The notes: generated by a model not told the origin, from the sequence alone. A stretch of 64,000 nucleotides of DNA from CATOSK01 sp034423195 (GCA_034423195.1 DAOUIZ010000024.1:41729-105728); one strand, 5' to 3'; positions 25,699-34,449 are shown, counted from the stretch's first letter. Numbers and translations are program-made.

Positions 25699-26567
25699 GC
25701 CCCGCCGACCAGCAACGCCCGCTGGTGACGGCTTCGGGAATCAGCAAGAGCTACTCCCAGGTATCCGCCCTGTCGCCGCTGGACCTTTCCGTCATGCCGG
25801 GGGAGCGGGTGGCGGTGGCCGGTCCCAGCGGCAGCGGCAAGACGACGCTGCTGTACCTGCTGGCGGGCATCCTTCAGCCGGACTCCGGCAACCTGGCGAT
25901 TGATGGAAAGCCCCTGGCGCGGGTAAAGCCGGGTGCTGAACTGTCGCGGCTGGTGGGGATTGTCCACCAGCAGTACGATCTGGTGCCCCACCTTCCGGTG
26001 CTGCACAACGTCCTGGCGGGACGCCTGGGACAGTGGGGGCTGCTGCGCTCCGCCGCGTCGCTGGTGTGGCCCCAGGACCGGGGACTGGCCGAGGCGGCGC
26101 TGGAACGCATGGGCATTGGGGACAAGACCTGGGAGCGTACTTCCCACCTGTCCGGCGGAGAGCAGCAGCGGGCGGCCATCGCACGGCTGATGGTCCAGTC
26201 CCCGCTGCTGGTGCTGGCCGACGAGCCCGTCGCATCCCTGGATCCGGCGCGGGCCGAGGAGATCCTGCGCCTGCTGACCAGCCTGACGGAAGACAGCCGC
26301 AGGACTCTGATCGTAAGCCTGCACTCGCCGGACTTGATCCGGCGGTTCTGCACCCGGGTCATCGGGTTGCGGGATGGCCTCCTGGCCTTCGATCTGCCGT
26401 CGGAAGCCGTCACCGGGCCCACGCTGGATGACCTGTACCACCTGGAAGCCCCCTTCGGCTACCAGCCGGAGCCAGAACCGGAAACGCAGCCAGCGTCAGC
26501 AGCCCCGGCGTCAGCAACCAATGAGACGCGGGCGTCGAGGCTGCCGCCCCCGGGGGCCTTCCGCTGA
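25695..26567 (+). CDS. ABC transporter ATP-binding protein, PhnC type
   Basis: 290 residues, GTG start overlapping the preceding stop by 4 bp. Walker A is GPSGSGKTT (43-51), the Q-loop VGIVHQQYDLVPHL, the signature LSGGEQQRAAI, Walker B LLVLADEPVASLD, and the switch His in VSLHSPD. About 45 extra residues at the C-terminus are Pro/Ala-rich (PEPEPETQPASAAPASAT) and probably disordered. It powers the two permeases encoded next. Confidence 0.9.
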   Translation: MSPADQQRPLVTASGISKSYSQVSALSPLDLSVMPGERVAVAGPSGSGKTTLLYLLAGILQPDSGNLAIDGKPLARVKPGAELSRLVGIVHQQYDLVPHLPVLHNVLAGRLGQWGLLRSAASLVWPQDRGLAEAALERMGIGDKTWERTSHLSGGEQQRAAIARLMVQSPLLVLADEPVASLDPARAEEILRLLTSLTEDSRRTLIVSLHSPDLIRRFCTRVIGLRDGLLAFDLPSEAVTGPTLDDLYHLEAPFGYQPEPEPETQPASAAPASATNETRASRLPPPGAFR

Positions 26568-26584
26568 AGTCCATCCAGTCGCTG

Positions 26585-27361
26585 TTGGAAAACCGGCGGC
26601 TGCTGACCCTGGCGCTGTTGGCGGCCATGGTCTGGAGCCTGACCAACATCGACTGGGATTCGCCCATCATTCACACCGGCGGCGGGGCATCCGCGCTGCG
26701 GTTCTTGCTGGCCCTGTTTTCGCCGGACCTTACTCCCGAATTCCTGGGCATCGCCTTACGGGCCACCTGGTACACCGTGTCTTACGCGGTGGCCGGAATC
26801 ACGCTGGCAGTGGCCGTCGGGCTGCCCCTGGGTGTCATCGCTTCGGGGACTGTACTCCGGGAGTCCTCGAGCTGGCAGCGCCCGGTGATGATCGGGGCGC
26901 GGGCGTTCCTGGCGGCCCTGCGGTCGGTGCATGAGCTGGTTTGGGCCGTTCTGCTGGTGGCCGGGATGGGGCTGTCGCCGATGGCGGGCATCCTGGCCCT
27001 CGCCCTGCCCTACGGCGGCATCCTGGGCCGGATCTATGCCGAGCTGTTGCAGGACGTTCCCCAGCCGCCGCTGAGGGCGCTGCGGGCTTCGGGGGCATCG
27101 CCCCTTAGGACATTGCTTTACGGCAACTTCCAGATGGCCCTGCCCGACATGATCAGCTACACCTTCTACCGCTTCGAGTGCGGCATCCGCTCCGCCGCCA
27201 TTCTGAGCTTCGTGGGAATCCAGGGGTTGGGGTACCAGATCCAGCTCTCGATGCACGACCTCCTGTTCAGCCAGGTATGGACGCTGCTGGCCTTCCTGGT
27301 GGCGCTCATCGTAGTAGTGGATGCTTGGAGCACCCACGTCCGGCGGAGCATGGTGTCGTGA
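26585..27361 (+). CDS. ABC transporter permease, PhnE type (first)
   Basis: 258 residues from a TTG at 26585; no ATG exists before the first membrane helix (LLTLALLAAMVWSLTNI). The family core is present: TWYTVSYAVAGITLAVAVGL and the EAA region EDVP-like segment YAELLQDVPQPPLRALRASG, then FYRFECGIRSAAILSFVGI. It sits 17 bp after the ATPase gene and overlaps the second permease by 4 bp (GTGA). The two permeases probably form a heterodimer. Confidence 0.85.
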   Translation: MENRRLLTLALLAAMVWSLTNIDWDSPIIHTGGGASALRFLLALFSPDLTPEFLGIALRATWYTVSYAVAGITLAVAVGLPLGVIASGTVLRESSSWQRPVMIGARAFLAALRSVHELVWAVLLVAGMGLSPMAGILALALPYGGILGRIYAELLQDVPQPPLRALRASGASPLRTLLYGNFQMALPDMISYTFYRFECGIRSAAILSFVGIQGLGYQIQLSMHDLLFSQVWTLLAFLVALIVVVDAWSTHVRRSMVS

Positions 27362-28236
27362 CGGAGGACCCGGCGGTGCAGGCGGGAAACCGGCAACGGC
27401 GGCGGATGACCCTTCCCCGCGCGTCGCTTTACGGGTTTGTCCTGCTGGCCGTTGCATCCTGGGGATTCATCGTATTTGGGGATGGCGACGGGTTCCGGGG
27501 ATTGTTCGCATCCGGGGCGTGGAGCAACGGGACACGGTTCCTGGAGTCGCTGCTGGGATTGAACTCCGAGGGAGTCCCAGCCTACTTGCAGGCGGGGCGG
27601 TGGCTGGAGACGGGAAATCTGGCGGCTGAGACGCTGGCCATGAGCCTGTTGGCCATCGGCATCGCGGGCGTGGGGGCCTTCGCAACCCTGCTGATGGCGG
27701 CCAGGAATGTCAGCGACGGGACGCTGGGAGGCAGGCCGTCGAACATAGGTCGGGCAGCCTATCATCTAACCCGCGGGTCCTACACCTTCTCCCGGGGAGT
27801 ACCGGAACTGGTGTTGGCGATGATCATCGTGTTCTTCCTGTCGCCGGGCATCCTGCCGGGAGCGGTGGCTCTGGGGCTGCACAACTACGGCATCATCGGG
27901 AGGCTGGCGGCAGAGGTGGTGGAGAACCTGGACCCGGCTCCGGCAAGGGCGCTGCGGGCCAGCGGAGCTGGGAACATGCAGGTGCTGTTGTACGCCATCC
28001 TGCCCCAGGCGATACCCCAGTTCATCACCTACCTGCTGTACCGCTGGGAGGTGATTATCCGGACGACGGTGGTGGTGGGATTCGTCAGCGCCGGCGGGCT
28101 GGGACGGGAGTTCACCCTCCGCCTGAGCTGGTTCCACTACAGCGACGTGACGCTCCTCATCATCTGGTACCTGCTGCTGGTGGCAGGGGTGGACCTGCTG
28201 AGCGCCTTGCTGAGGCGGGCGGCGAGGGCAGAGTAG
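27358..28236 (+). CDS. ABC transporter permease, PhnE type (second)
   Basis: 292 residues from a GTG at 27358 overlapping the preceding stop (GTGA). A longer frame upstream is an overlap artefact. The first membrane segment is LYGFVLLAVASWGFIVF; an extended extracytoplasmic loop precedes LAAETLAMSLLAIGIAGVGA. The coupling region is AAEVVENLDPAPARALRASG, near-identical in outline to the first permease, so the two genes are ancient duplicates. FYRFE/LYRWEVIIRTTVVV is the shared ending motif. Confidence 0.86.
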   Translation: MTEDPAVQAGNRQRRRMTLPRASLYGFVLLAVASWGFIVFGDGDGFRGLFASGAWSNGTRFLESLLGLNSEGVPAYLQAGRWLETGNLAAETLAMSLLAIGIAGVGAFATLLMAARNVSDGTLGGRPSNIGRAAYHLTRGSYTFSRGVPELVLAMIIVFFLSPGILPGAVALGLHNYGIIGRLAAEVVENLDPAPARALRASGAGNMQVLLYAILPQAIPQFITYLLYRWEVIIRTTVVVGFVSAGGLGREFTLRLSWFHYSDVTLLIIWYLLLVAGVDLLSALLRRAARAE

Positions 28237-28405
28237 AGCCAGCCTCCGCCGTTTTCTCTAAATCGCTCAGGCCAGCGGCGACGTTGGGCGGTGGTTTCTC
28301 CGCCGGCCTCTCGCTCCGCAAGCGTAGGCTCCCAATGGCTCCGCCTTGGGCGGGCCCTGGCGGGTCGTTGTGGAAGACTTGCCGGCCTTCCTCCTCGACG
28401 ACGGG

Positions 28406-28636
28406 CTAGTGGAAGTGCCCGCAGCCTCCGCCGCAGCATCCGCCGCCACCCATGGGAGGCGGGGGAGGGGCGAACTCGGAGGGGCCGGAGTCGCCCCTCG
28501 AGACAGAGGCGAAGACGGAGAGGGCCCGCTTCGCAGGCTGCTCGCAGCGGGGGCAGTCGGCGCCGGTGGCGCTCATCGGCTGCAGCTTGTCGAATTGGTA
28601 GTCACAGCGGGGGCAGTGGTATTCGTACAGAGGCAT
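28406..28636 (-). CDS. FmdB-type zinc ribbon protein
   Basis: 76 residues, beginning MPLYEYHCPRCDYQFDKLQ, with two CxxC pairs (CPRC and CPRC) that bind zinc, and ending in a Gly/Cys/His tail (GGGGCCGGGCGHFH) that could bind more metal. FmdB-type proteins are small putative regulators; their function is not settled. I prefer the ATG at 28636, 11 nt after GGAGGG; a GTG two codons upstream is possible. It stands alone, convergent with the transporter operon. Confidence 0.85.
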   Translation of the reverse strand: MPLYEYHCPRCDYQFDKLQPMSATGADCPRCEQPAKRALSVFASVSRGDSGPSEFAPPPPPMGGGGCCGGGCGHFH

Positions 28637-28817
28637 GGACACCCTCCTAGCTTAGGCAAATCTTCTATCCTTGAATTTAATGGAAGTGAGTCGGGCCGTC
28701 AAGCCACGCTTGCGGCCGGAGCCGAATGACGACGCCAGCTTGACACGCAAACGGGGGAATGCCAGACTACCGGCATCGTTTGCGGCGATAATTCATCGAC
28801 CATCTGGAGGAGTAAAC

Positions 28818-29024
28818 ATGGCCGACGTCAAGATTGAAATCCGAGCCAACGGCCCCTTGCGGGTAACCGGTCCCATCGACCTCACCGACCAGAGCGGAAA
28901 TCCTTACACCATCCCCGAGGGACAGTGGGTTTCCCTGTGCCGCTGCGGCTCTTCGGACAACAAGCCCTTCTGCGACGGCACTCACCGGGACTGCGGCTTC
29001 GAGGGACCCAGCGAAGCCCGTTAG
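28818..29024 (+). CDS. CDGSH iron-sulfur domain protein
   Basis: 68 residues, ATG at 28818 preceded by GGAGGAG. The CDGSH [2Fe-2S] motif is complete: C-x-C-x2-S-x3-P-x-C-D-G-x-H in CRCGSSDNKPFCDGTH, with three cysteines and one histidine as ligands. Such mini-proteins handle electrons or iron-sulfur clusters, often under oxidative stress. The open frame extends upstream but carries no family sequence there. It is a single gene, followed 139 bp later by the FAH-family gene. Confidence 0.92.
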   Translation: MADVKIEIRANGPLRVTGPIDLTDQSGNPYTIPEGQWVSLCRCGSSDNKPFCDGTHRDCGFEGPSEAR

Positions 29025-29163
29025 TTCTGCGGAGAGGCGCCATTCGTCTCTCCTGAGACTTTTCGGAACATTTACCGGGAACCGACTTGATCGTTGGTTC
29101 CCGGTTTTCGTTGCCGCTCAGTCGTGCAGAAAAAGTGCATAACCCCAATTCAAGGAGAGTCCG

Positions 29164-29961
29164 ATGTCAACCCAGACCAGGTTTACCGAGGCGGCACATC
29201 TGCTTTTCGCCGACTATTCCGCGCAGCGGGTCTACTCCCCCCTGCCGGAAGGCCTGGCGCCCGAGACCATTGACGACGCCTACCTGCTCCAGGACGCCTT
29301 GCTGGAATTGATGTCCGAGCAGGGCGGTCCGCTGGCGGGATACAAGCTGGCATACACCACCGCGACGATGCAGGAGCGGGCCAACCTGTCCGAACCCTGC
29401 GCCGGAGGACTGCTGGCTTCCGGGATGCGTCAGTCGCCGGCAACGCTTGAATCATCCGAGTTTGTCCGGTTGGGAGTGGAGTGCGAGATTGCGGTGGAAC
29501 TGGCGGAGGAGCTTTCTCCTGAGGGCGCTCCCTACACCCGGGAGAAGGTGGCAGAGGCGGTGGGCGCGGTGATGCCCGCCTTCGAAGTGGTGGACTTCCG
29601 CACTCCCGACCTGCAGGGGCTGGCCCGGGCGCTGACGGCCATCTCCACCAACATCTCCAACGCCGGAGTGGTCCTGGGGGAGCGGGTCACCGACTGGCGG
29701 TCGCTGGACCTGGCCGCGGCCCGGGGCACACTGGAAATCAACGATGAAGTGGTGGGAGACGGACACGGCTCCGACATCATGGGCCATCCCTTCGAGCCGC
29801 TGGTGTGGCTGGCCAACCGCTGGGCCCAGCGGGGCCGGAACATTCCGGCGGGATTCGTCGTCATAACCGGCAGCATCGTCACCCCCAAGCCGCTGAACGC
29901 GGGTGATACCTCCCGGGTCTGGGTCGAGGGGCTGGGAGAAGCGCGGCTGCGGGTGGGGTAG
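29164..29961 (+). CDS. 2-keto-4-pentenoate hydratase / FAH-family protein
   Basis: 265 residues. Features of the MhpD/2-oxopent-4-enoate hydratase branch of the fumarylacetoacetate hydrolase fold are visible: AGYKLAYTT, LGVECEIAVELAEEL (Glu ligands of the divalent metal), FEVVDFRTPD, and the closing DIMGHPFEPLVWLANRWAQR with FVVITGSIVTPKPLNAGD. The enzyme hydrates 2-hydroxypenta-2,4-dienoate or decarboxylates 4-oxalocrotonate in meta-cleavage catabolism. No other meta-pathway genes are adjacent. AAGGAGAGTCCG precedes the ATG. Confidence 0.88.
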   Translation: MSTQTRFTEAAHLLFADYSAQRVYSPLPEGLAPETIDDAYLLQDALLELMSEQGGPLAGYKLAYTTATMQERANLSEPCAGGLLASGMRQSPATLESSEFVRLGVECEIAVELAEELSPEGAPYTREKVAEAVGAVMPAFEVVDFRTPDLQGLARALTAISTNISNAGVVLGERVTDWRSLDLAAARGTLEINDEVVGDGHGSDIMGHPFEPLVWLANRWAQRGRNIPAGFVVITGSIVTPKPLNAGDTSRVWVEGLGEARLRVG

Positions 29962-30019
29962 AGACATCCCAAAAACTGGAGAAGCACAGAACTCACGGAC
30001 CCGTAAGACCCCAACATCA

Positions 30020-30226
30020 GTGAGCGGTGGAGTGATAGTAGTAGCATTGACACTCCTGCTACTCTTCGTAAGCCTCCCGATGCTGGCTACCGGCTTGTGG
30101 CTCGCCAAGTCATGGCGGGAATCTCGGGTTCGAATCCTTGGCGCAGCCATAGCGCTATTGGGTACGGCTCCAGTCCTGTTATGGCTCTCGTTCTTATACT
30201 GGGTGCTGTTCCTTTCCGATGGTTGA
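30020..30226 (+). CDS. Possible small membrane protein
   Basis: 68 residues from a GTG at 30020, with two hydrophobic segments: VIVVALTLLLLFVSLPMLAT and ILGAAIALLGTAPVLLWLSF, separated by KSWRESRVR. This is the pattern of a two-helix inner-membrane miniprotein. No good ribosome site is seen and I recognise no family. The gap 29962-30393 otherwise holds only the promoter at 30316. Confidence 0.35.
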   Translation: MSGGVIVVALTLLLLFVSLPMLATGLWLAKSWRESRVRILGAAIALLGTAPVLLWLSFLYWVLFLSDG

Positions 30227-30315
30227 GGGTTCCATTGGACACCGGACAGTGGACACCGGACAGTCTTGATATCGGACCAGCAGCTACGCGCTTCTCCCGC
30301 AAAACGTAGCCCTCC

Positions 30316-30345
30316 TTGACACTCCCTCGGGGATAACCGTAGTAT
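30316..30345 (+). promoter_or_regulatory. Sigma-70 promoter of the flavin oxidoreductase gene
   Basis: Consensus TTGACA (30316-30321), 18-bp spacer, TAGTAT (30340-30345), 49 bp before the ATG. Confidence 0.6.
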
Positions 30346-30393
30346 CAGCCCAAATCGCCCCGCGAAAGCACACCACGACAGGAGGAGATTGTC

Positions 30394-31473
30394 ATGGAAT
30401 TCGGACTGTTCATGATGCCCCTGCATCCGCCCCACCGGGGCTACGCCGACTCGTATGACCGGGACATAGACCTGCTGGTCCTGGCCGATCAACTGGGATA
30501 CCACGAGGCCTGGGTCGGCGAGCACATCACCGAGATGTGGGAGAACGCGCCCGTCCCCGAACTGCTCATCGCCAAGGCCCTGGCCCTCACCGAGCGCATC
30601 GTCTTTGCCACCGGCGTCACCATGCTGCCCCTGCACCATCCGGTGGACACTGCCCACCGCATCGCCATGCTGGACCACATGGCCCGGGGCCGGTTCTACT
30701 GGGGCATCGGCGTCCGCTCCCTGCCCACCGACCTGCACCTGTACGGGGTCGAGTACAACTCGATGGACGAAGTGCGGGAGCAGGGCAAGGAAGCGCTGGA
30801 CGTTATCCTGGGCCTGTGGGGCGCGGAAGACGGACACTTCGGCTATGAGGGGAAGTACTACCAGGTCCATGCCCCGGAGATTGACCCCGAACTCCAGCGG
30901 CGCCTGCACTACAAGCCCTACCAGCTTCCCCATCCCCCCATCGGCGTCGCCGCCTCCACCCCCGGCTCCGACTCCATCCGCATGGCCGGCGAGCGGGGCT
31001 GGATTCCCATGACCAACCTGATGTCCCACCACGCCGCCGAGATGTGGAACACGGTGGAGGAAGGGGCCGCCAGCACCGGCCTGACGGCCAACCGCAGCGA
31101 CTACCGCATCGGCCGGGAGGTCTTCGTCGGGGAGACTCCCGAGAAGGCGCGGGAGGAAGCTCGCATCGTCCTGGGGAGGCCCTTCGACCAGCACCAGTGG
31201 AAGAACCGCAAGGCGGGCGGCAACCTTTCCTACGTGAAGGTGGACCCCAACATGGCCGACGAAGCCGTGGACGTGGACTACATGATCGAGAACGTCTGGA
31301 TCGTCGGCGACCCGCAGGAGTGCGCCGACAAGATCCGTCAGCAGTACGAGGAAATCGGCGGCTTCGGCCACCTGCTGATGATCACCCACGACCCGGACGA
31401 CCACTCCCTGGTCCAGAATTCCATGCGCCGCCTCATGGAAGACGTGGCGCCGCTTGTGGAAGACCTGAAGTAG
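30394..31473 (+). CDS. LLM class (luciferase-like) flavin-dependent oxidoreductase
   Basis: 359 residues, typical of bacterial luciferase-like monooxygenases. The TIM-barrel landmarks are EFGLFMMPLHPPHR at the N-terminus, AWVGEHITEMWENAPVPELL (the His-containing strand), VFATGVTMLPLHHPVDTAHR, MLDHMARGRFYWGIGVRSLP and, near the end, NVWIVGDPQECADKIRQQYE. It should use FMN or F420 with a reductase supplied elsewhere. Substrate is not predictable. GGAGGAGATTGTC precedes the ATG and a good promoter lies upstream; a hairpin follows. It appears monocistronic. Confidence 0.9.
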   Translation: MEFGLFMMPLHPPHRGYADSYDRDIDLLVLADQLGYHEAWVGEHITEMWENAPVPELLIAKALALTERIVFATGVTMLPLHHPVDTAHRIAMLDHMARGRFYWGIGVRSLPTDLHLYGVEYNSMDEVREQGKEALDVILGLWGAEDGHFGYEGKYYQVHAPEIDPELQRRLHYKPYQLPHPPIGVAASTPGSDSIRMAGERGWIPMTNLMSHHAAEMWNTVEEGAASTGLTANRSDYRIGREVFVGETPEKAREEARIVLGRPFDQHQWKNRKAGGNLSYVKVDPNMADEAVDVDYMIENVWIVGDPQECADKIRQQYEEIGGFGHLLMITHDPDDHSLVQNSMRRLMEDVAPLVEDLK

Positions 31474-31499
31474 GGTGAGCCACACTCCAACCGAATTTC

Positions 31500-31522
31500 G
31501 GGGAGGGCATGAGGTCCTCCCC
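31500..31522 (+). terminator. Hairpin after the flavin oxidoreductase gene
   Basis: GGGGAGG (31500-31506) pairs with CCTCCCC (31516-31522) around a 9-nt loop, without a clear T-run. Confidence 0.4.
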
Positions 31523-31630
31523 ATCGTATCTAACTCCTAATGGCAGACTCGCTTAACTGACGGGCAGCCATTGACAGCAAGAATCACCTTTGAGTAACGT
31601 TGGCAACACTCACAGGAGGCCGAGTTCTCA

Positions 31631-31921
31631 ATGACGGACGGTTACATCAAGTGCAAAATATATCCCGAGGGATTTGGGCTGTTCGCTGGCCTCGAATACG
31701 GTGTCGAGTTGGACGTAGGTGAAGAATATCCATTGATTGCATGGGTACAGAAGAAGAACAACTTCATTGATGTGAACGAAGACAAGATGGAAGGCAAGGT
31801 CCGGGTTTGCATCGACAGACAACTTGAAGACGGGGTCCGCGTCTTCTTTCCGCATGGGTCCTTGAATGGCCCGTCCTCGTTCGTAGTTGACTCCAGCCGG
31901 ATCGAATATCCCGCGGCGTGA
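31631..31921 (+). CDS. Small hypothetical protein in a cassette with dCTP deaminase
   Basis: 96 residues, beginning MTDGYIKCKIYPEGFGLFAG, with alternating hydrophobic strands (YGVELDVGEEYPLIAWVQKK; VRVCIDRQLEDGVRVFF) suggesting an all-beta fold. GGAGG lies 10 nt before the ATG, and TTGACA at 31571 may be part of its promoter. The stop overlaps the dCTP deaminase start by 4 bp (GTGA), so the two are coupled. Composition is lower in GC than neighbours, consistent with transfer. I do not recognise the family. Confidence 0.6.
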   Translation: MTDGYIKCKIYPEGFGLFAGLEYGVELDVGEEYPLIAWVQKKNNFIDVNEDKMEGKVRVCIDRQLEDGVRVFFPHGSLNGPSSFVVDSSRIEYPAA

Positions 31922-32502
31922 TTCTCAGCCGTGATGAAATAAGGCTGGCGATTGACAGGGGCGAAATCCATATAGACCCAGTTCCCGGGGAACGTCAGTA
32001 CTCGTCGTCAGCGTTGGATCTTTATCTGGGAACCCGTTTCCAGTGTTGGGACAGGAGCAGAATAGGCCAAATCCCAAGCATGGGCCTCAGCAATGTGCTT
32101 GACCCTTCCAAGATCACCCAGTTCCACGCATTAAGCTCGCAATATCTGGTCGAAGCTCCGACAGATTCCCAAGGCTGCCTTCAGATCAACCCCTGGGAGT
32201 TTGTACTGGGCATAACCCGTGAGAGGGTGGAACTGCCGCGGGAATCGCAAATCGCAGCCCGCGTAGAGGGTCGCAGCACCTTGGCGAGGGTGGGCCTGAT
32301 GATTCACCTGACCGCCCCGACTATTCACCTTGGATGGAGCGGACACATCGCCTTGGAAATCTTGAACGTGGGGCCTTGGCCATTGACGTTGCGCCCTGAG
32401 GAACTGAGCATTTGCCAGTTAGTATTTGAGCGTGTGGGTCTACCCGGAAATGAAGGACACGCCTCCCAGTTCCAGGACCAGACAACACCCGGCGGATCCT
32501 GA
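31918..32502 (+). CDS. dcd: dCTP deaminase family protein
   Basis: 194 residues, GTG start. Members convert dCTP to dUTP (some also to dUMP). The trimeric dUTPase-like fold is visible: SSSALDLYLGTRFQ, LGITRERVELPRESQIAARV, the phosphate loop VEGRSTLARVGL, and IHLGWSGHIALEILNVG, where the glutamate after ALE is the catalytic base. The N-terminal motif ILSRDEIRLAI is typical. Length is normal. Because it is coupled to an unknown small gene in a lower-GC patch, a nucleotide-depleting defence role, as known for some phage-defence dCTP deaminases, is a possibility rather than a finding. Confidence 0.86.
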   Translation: MILSRDEIRLAIDRGEIHIDPVPGERQYSSSALDLYLGTRFQCWDRSRIGQIPSMGLSNVLDPSKITQFHALSSQYLVEAPTDSQGCLQINPWEFVLGITRERVELPRESQIAARVEGRSTLARVGLMIHLTAPTIHLGWSGHIALEILNVGPWPLTLRPEELSICQLVFERVGLPGNEGHASQFQDQTTPGGS

Positions 32503-32661
32503 ACTTCCCTGCCGCTGGCCCACCTTCTTCCCCTTCATACAACCATCCTCCGAGCATCAATGGACTGCCCGCAGCCGGTCATGTACAATGCCGACGGCCG
32601 CCGGTGGACCGCGGAAAAAACCGTCCGGCGGGGCTTCATTTCCCACAACAAGGACTTTCTC

Positions 32662-34266
32662 ATGCCGCAAATGACGGGGGGACAAGCGTTAGCCAGGTCG
32701 CTTTACCTGGAGGGGGTGCGGGTGATTTTCGGGTTGCCCGGCGTGCAGCTGTACCACGCCATAGACGGGCTGTACGACCAGCCGGAGATCCAGTTCATCA
32801 CCACCCGCCACGAGCAGGCCACCACCTACATGGCCGACGGCTTTTCCCGCGCCGGTGGCGGCATCGGCGTGGCGATGGTGGTGCCCGGACCCGGGCTGCT
32901 CAACGCCACCTCGGGAATGTCCACCGCCTACGCCGCCTCCTCCCCCATCCTGGTGGTGTCCGGCCAGATCGAGCGGGACCTCATCGGTGCCGACCGGGGA
33001 ATGCTGCACGAGGTCAATGATCAGATTGACCTGGTCAAGCCGGTGACCAAGCATGCCCGCCGCATCCTGGACCCGGCGGAGATACCGGAGGCGGTCCACG
33101 AGAGCTTCTACTACCTGAAGACGGGCCGTCCCCGTCCGGTGGAGATTGAGATTCCGCCGGAAACGCTGGCCCAGGAAGCCGACATCGACCTCCTGGAGCC
33201 GGAGCAGTATCCTCGTCCCAGTGCGGACACCGCCGCAGTCAAGGAAGGAGCGCGCATCCTGTCCGAGTCGGCTCGTCCTCTCATCTGGGCGGGCGGCGGA
33301 GTCATATCCTCGGGAGCTTCGGAGCAACTGCAGAAGGTGGCCGAGCATCTGCAGGCGCCGGTGGTGACGACCGCCGAGGGCAAGGGGGCCATATCCGACC
33401 GTCATCCGCTGGCTCTGGGAGCGCTCCGGCTGCGGAACGACCCGGTGGCCAAGGAACCGCCCAACTTCGACGTAATCCTGGCCGTGGGCACCCGTCTGGC
33501 CTTCCCCGCCTGGCTCAACGGACAGCGCGTGGTGCAGATTGACATCGACGAGACCGAGGCCGGCCGCAACTACGAAAACACCCACAAAATCGTCGGCGAC
33601 GCCAGGGAAACCCTGGACGCCATGCACCGGGAGTTGACCGCCCTGGCTCCCGCCCGCCCCGACTATTCGGCGGAGGCGGCTGAACTGCGGAAGCGCCGCG
33701 TCGAGACCGCCCTCCGTCCCGAGCCCCAGGAATCACTGCTGGAAGCGGTGCGGGCGGCCATGCCCGAGGACGGTATCCTCATTTCCGGCATGACCCAGAT
33801 GGGCTACTACGCCCGGGGCTTCTATCCAACCTACCAGCCCCAGACCTTCCTCACCTCGTCCTACTCGGGCAACCTGGGCTACGCCTTCCCGGTGGCCCTG
33901 GGGGCCAAGGTGGCCCAGCCGGACAAGGCGGTTGTAGCCCTTTCCGGTGACGGCGGGTTCATGTTCAACTCGCAGGAGTTGTCGACCGCCGTGAATTACG
34001 GGATAAACGCGGTGGTGGTTGTGTTCAACGACGGGGCCTACGGCAACGTGCTGCGGGATCAGGTGAACCGCTTCAATTCCCGGACCTACGGAGTAGACTT
34101 GCACAATCCCGATTTCATGAAGCTGGCCGAAGCCTATGGCGCCCGTGGGATGCAGGCCGAGGGTCCGGAAGGACTGGAAGCAGCCATCAAGGACGCCATC
34201 GACGGCAACCGCCCCACTCTCATCGAGGTGCCGGTGGGAATGATGCCCACTCCCTTCGAGGGATAG
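32662..34266 (+). CDS. Thiamine diphosphate-dependent enzyme, acetolactate synthase-like
   Basis: 534 residues from the ATG at 32662 (MPQMTGGQALARS); upstream extension carries no family sequence. The three ThDP-enzyme domains are in order: pyrimidine-binding (VIFGLPGVQLYHAID, with catalytic E in TTRHEQATTYMADG), central DHS-like (ARPLIWAGGGVISSGASEQL), and pyrophosphate-binding (VALSGDGGFMFNSQELSTAV followed by NDGAYGNVL, the GDG-N magnesium motif). Family members include acetolactate synthase, benzoylformate decarboxylase and oxalyl-CoA decarboxylase. No regulatory subunit gene (ilvH) is next to it, so anabolic acetolactate synthase is less likely. Substrate stays open. Confidence 0.88.
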   Translation: MPQMTGGQALARSLYLEGVRVIFGLPGVQLYHAIDGLYDQPEIQFITTRHEQATTYMADGFSRAGGGIGVAMVVPGPGLLNATSGMSTAYAASSPILVVSGQIERDLIGADRGMLHEVNDQIDLVKPVTKHARRILDPAEIPEAVHESFYYLKTGRPRPVEIEIPPETLAQEADIDLLEPEQYPRPSADTAAVKEGARILSESARPLIWAGGGVISSGASEQLQKVAEHLQAPVVTTAEGKGAISDRHPLALGALRLRNDPVAKEPPNFDVILAVGTRLAFPAWLNGQRVVQIDIDETEAGRNYENTHKIVGDARETLDAMHRELTALAPARPDYSAEAAELRKRRVETALRPEPQESLLEAVRAAMPEDGILISGMTQMGYYARGFYPTYQPQTFLTSSYSGNLGYAFPVALGAKVAQPDKAVVALSGDGGFMFNSQELSTAVNYGINAVVVVFNDGAYGNVLRDQVNRFNSRTYGVDLHNPDFMKLAEAYGARGMQAEGPEGLEAAIKDAIDGNRPTLIEVPVGMMPTPFEG

Positions 34267-34392
34267 GAAATTCGTTTGCGGTTAGGATGTCCGTCCCTAT
34301 TAACTAGCGGGGGATAATCTGATAAATTAGAGGAGTTCTTGACAAGGATGAGCGTCCGTCCCAGGCGCTCAAACTAAACGTGGAGCCGGTTC

Positions 34393-34449
34393 AGTCCCTT
34401 TGGACAAGTAACCTCAATCGGGGGCGAAAGCGGCGACCCTTAGAACAAA
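34393..34449. repeat. Intergenic copy of the 63-bp element also found in the 5'-nucleotidase gene
   Basis: Segment AGTCCCTTTGGACAAG onward through ATCGGGGGCGAAAGCGGC matches the element at 42907-43050 over about 50 bp with few differences. Read in the same frame it gives SPFGQVTSIGGESGDP and then TAG. It lies directly before the ribosome site of the next gene. Confidence 0.75.

Noticed and set aside
30095..30160. GGTTCGAATCC-like T-loop sequence suggesting a tRNA
   Set aside because: No matching acceptor stem, D-arm or anticodon arm can be drawn around it; the T-stem itself pairs poorly.
29452..31524. 690-residue minus-strand open frame across two plus-strand genes
   Set aside because: It lies antisense to the FAH-family and flavin oxidoreductase genes and shows no family motif.
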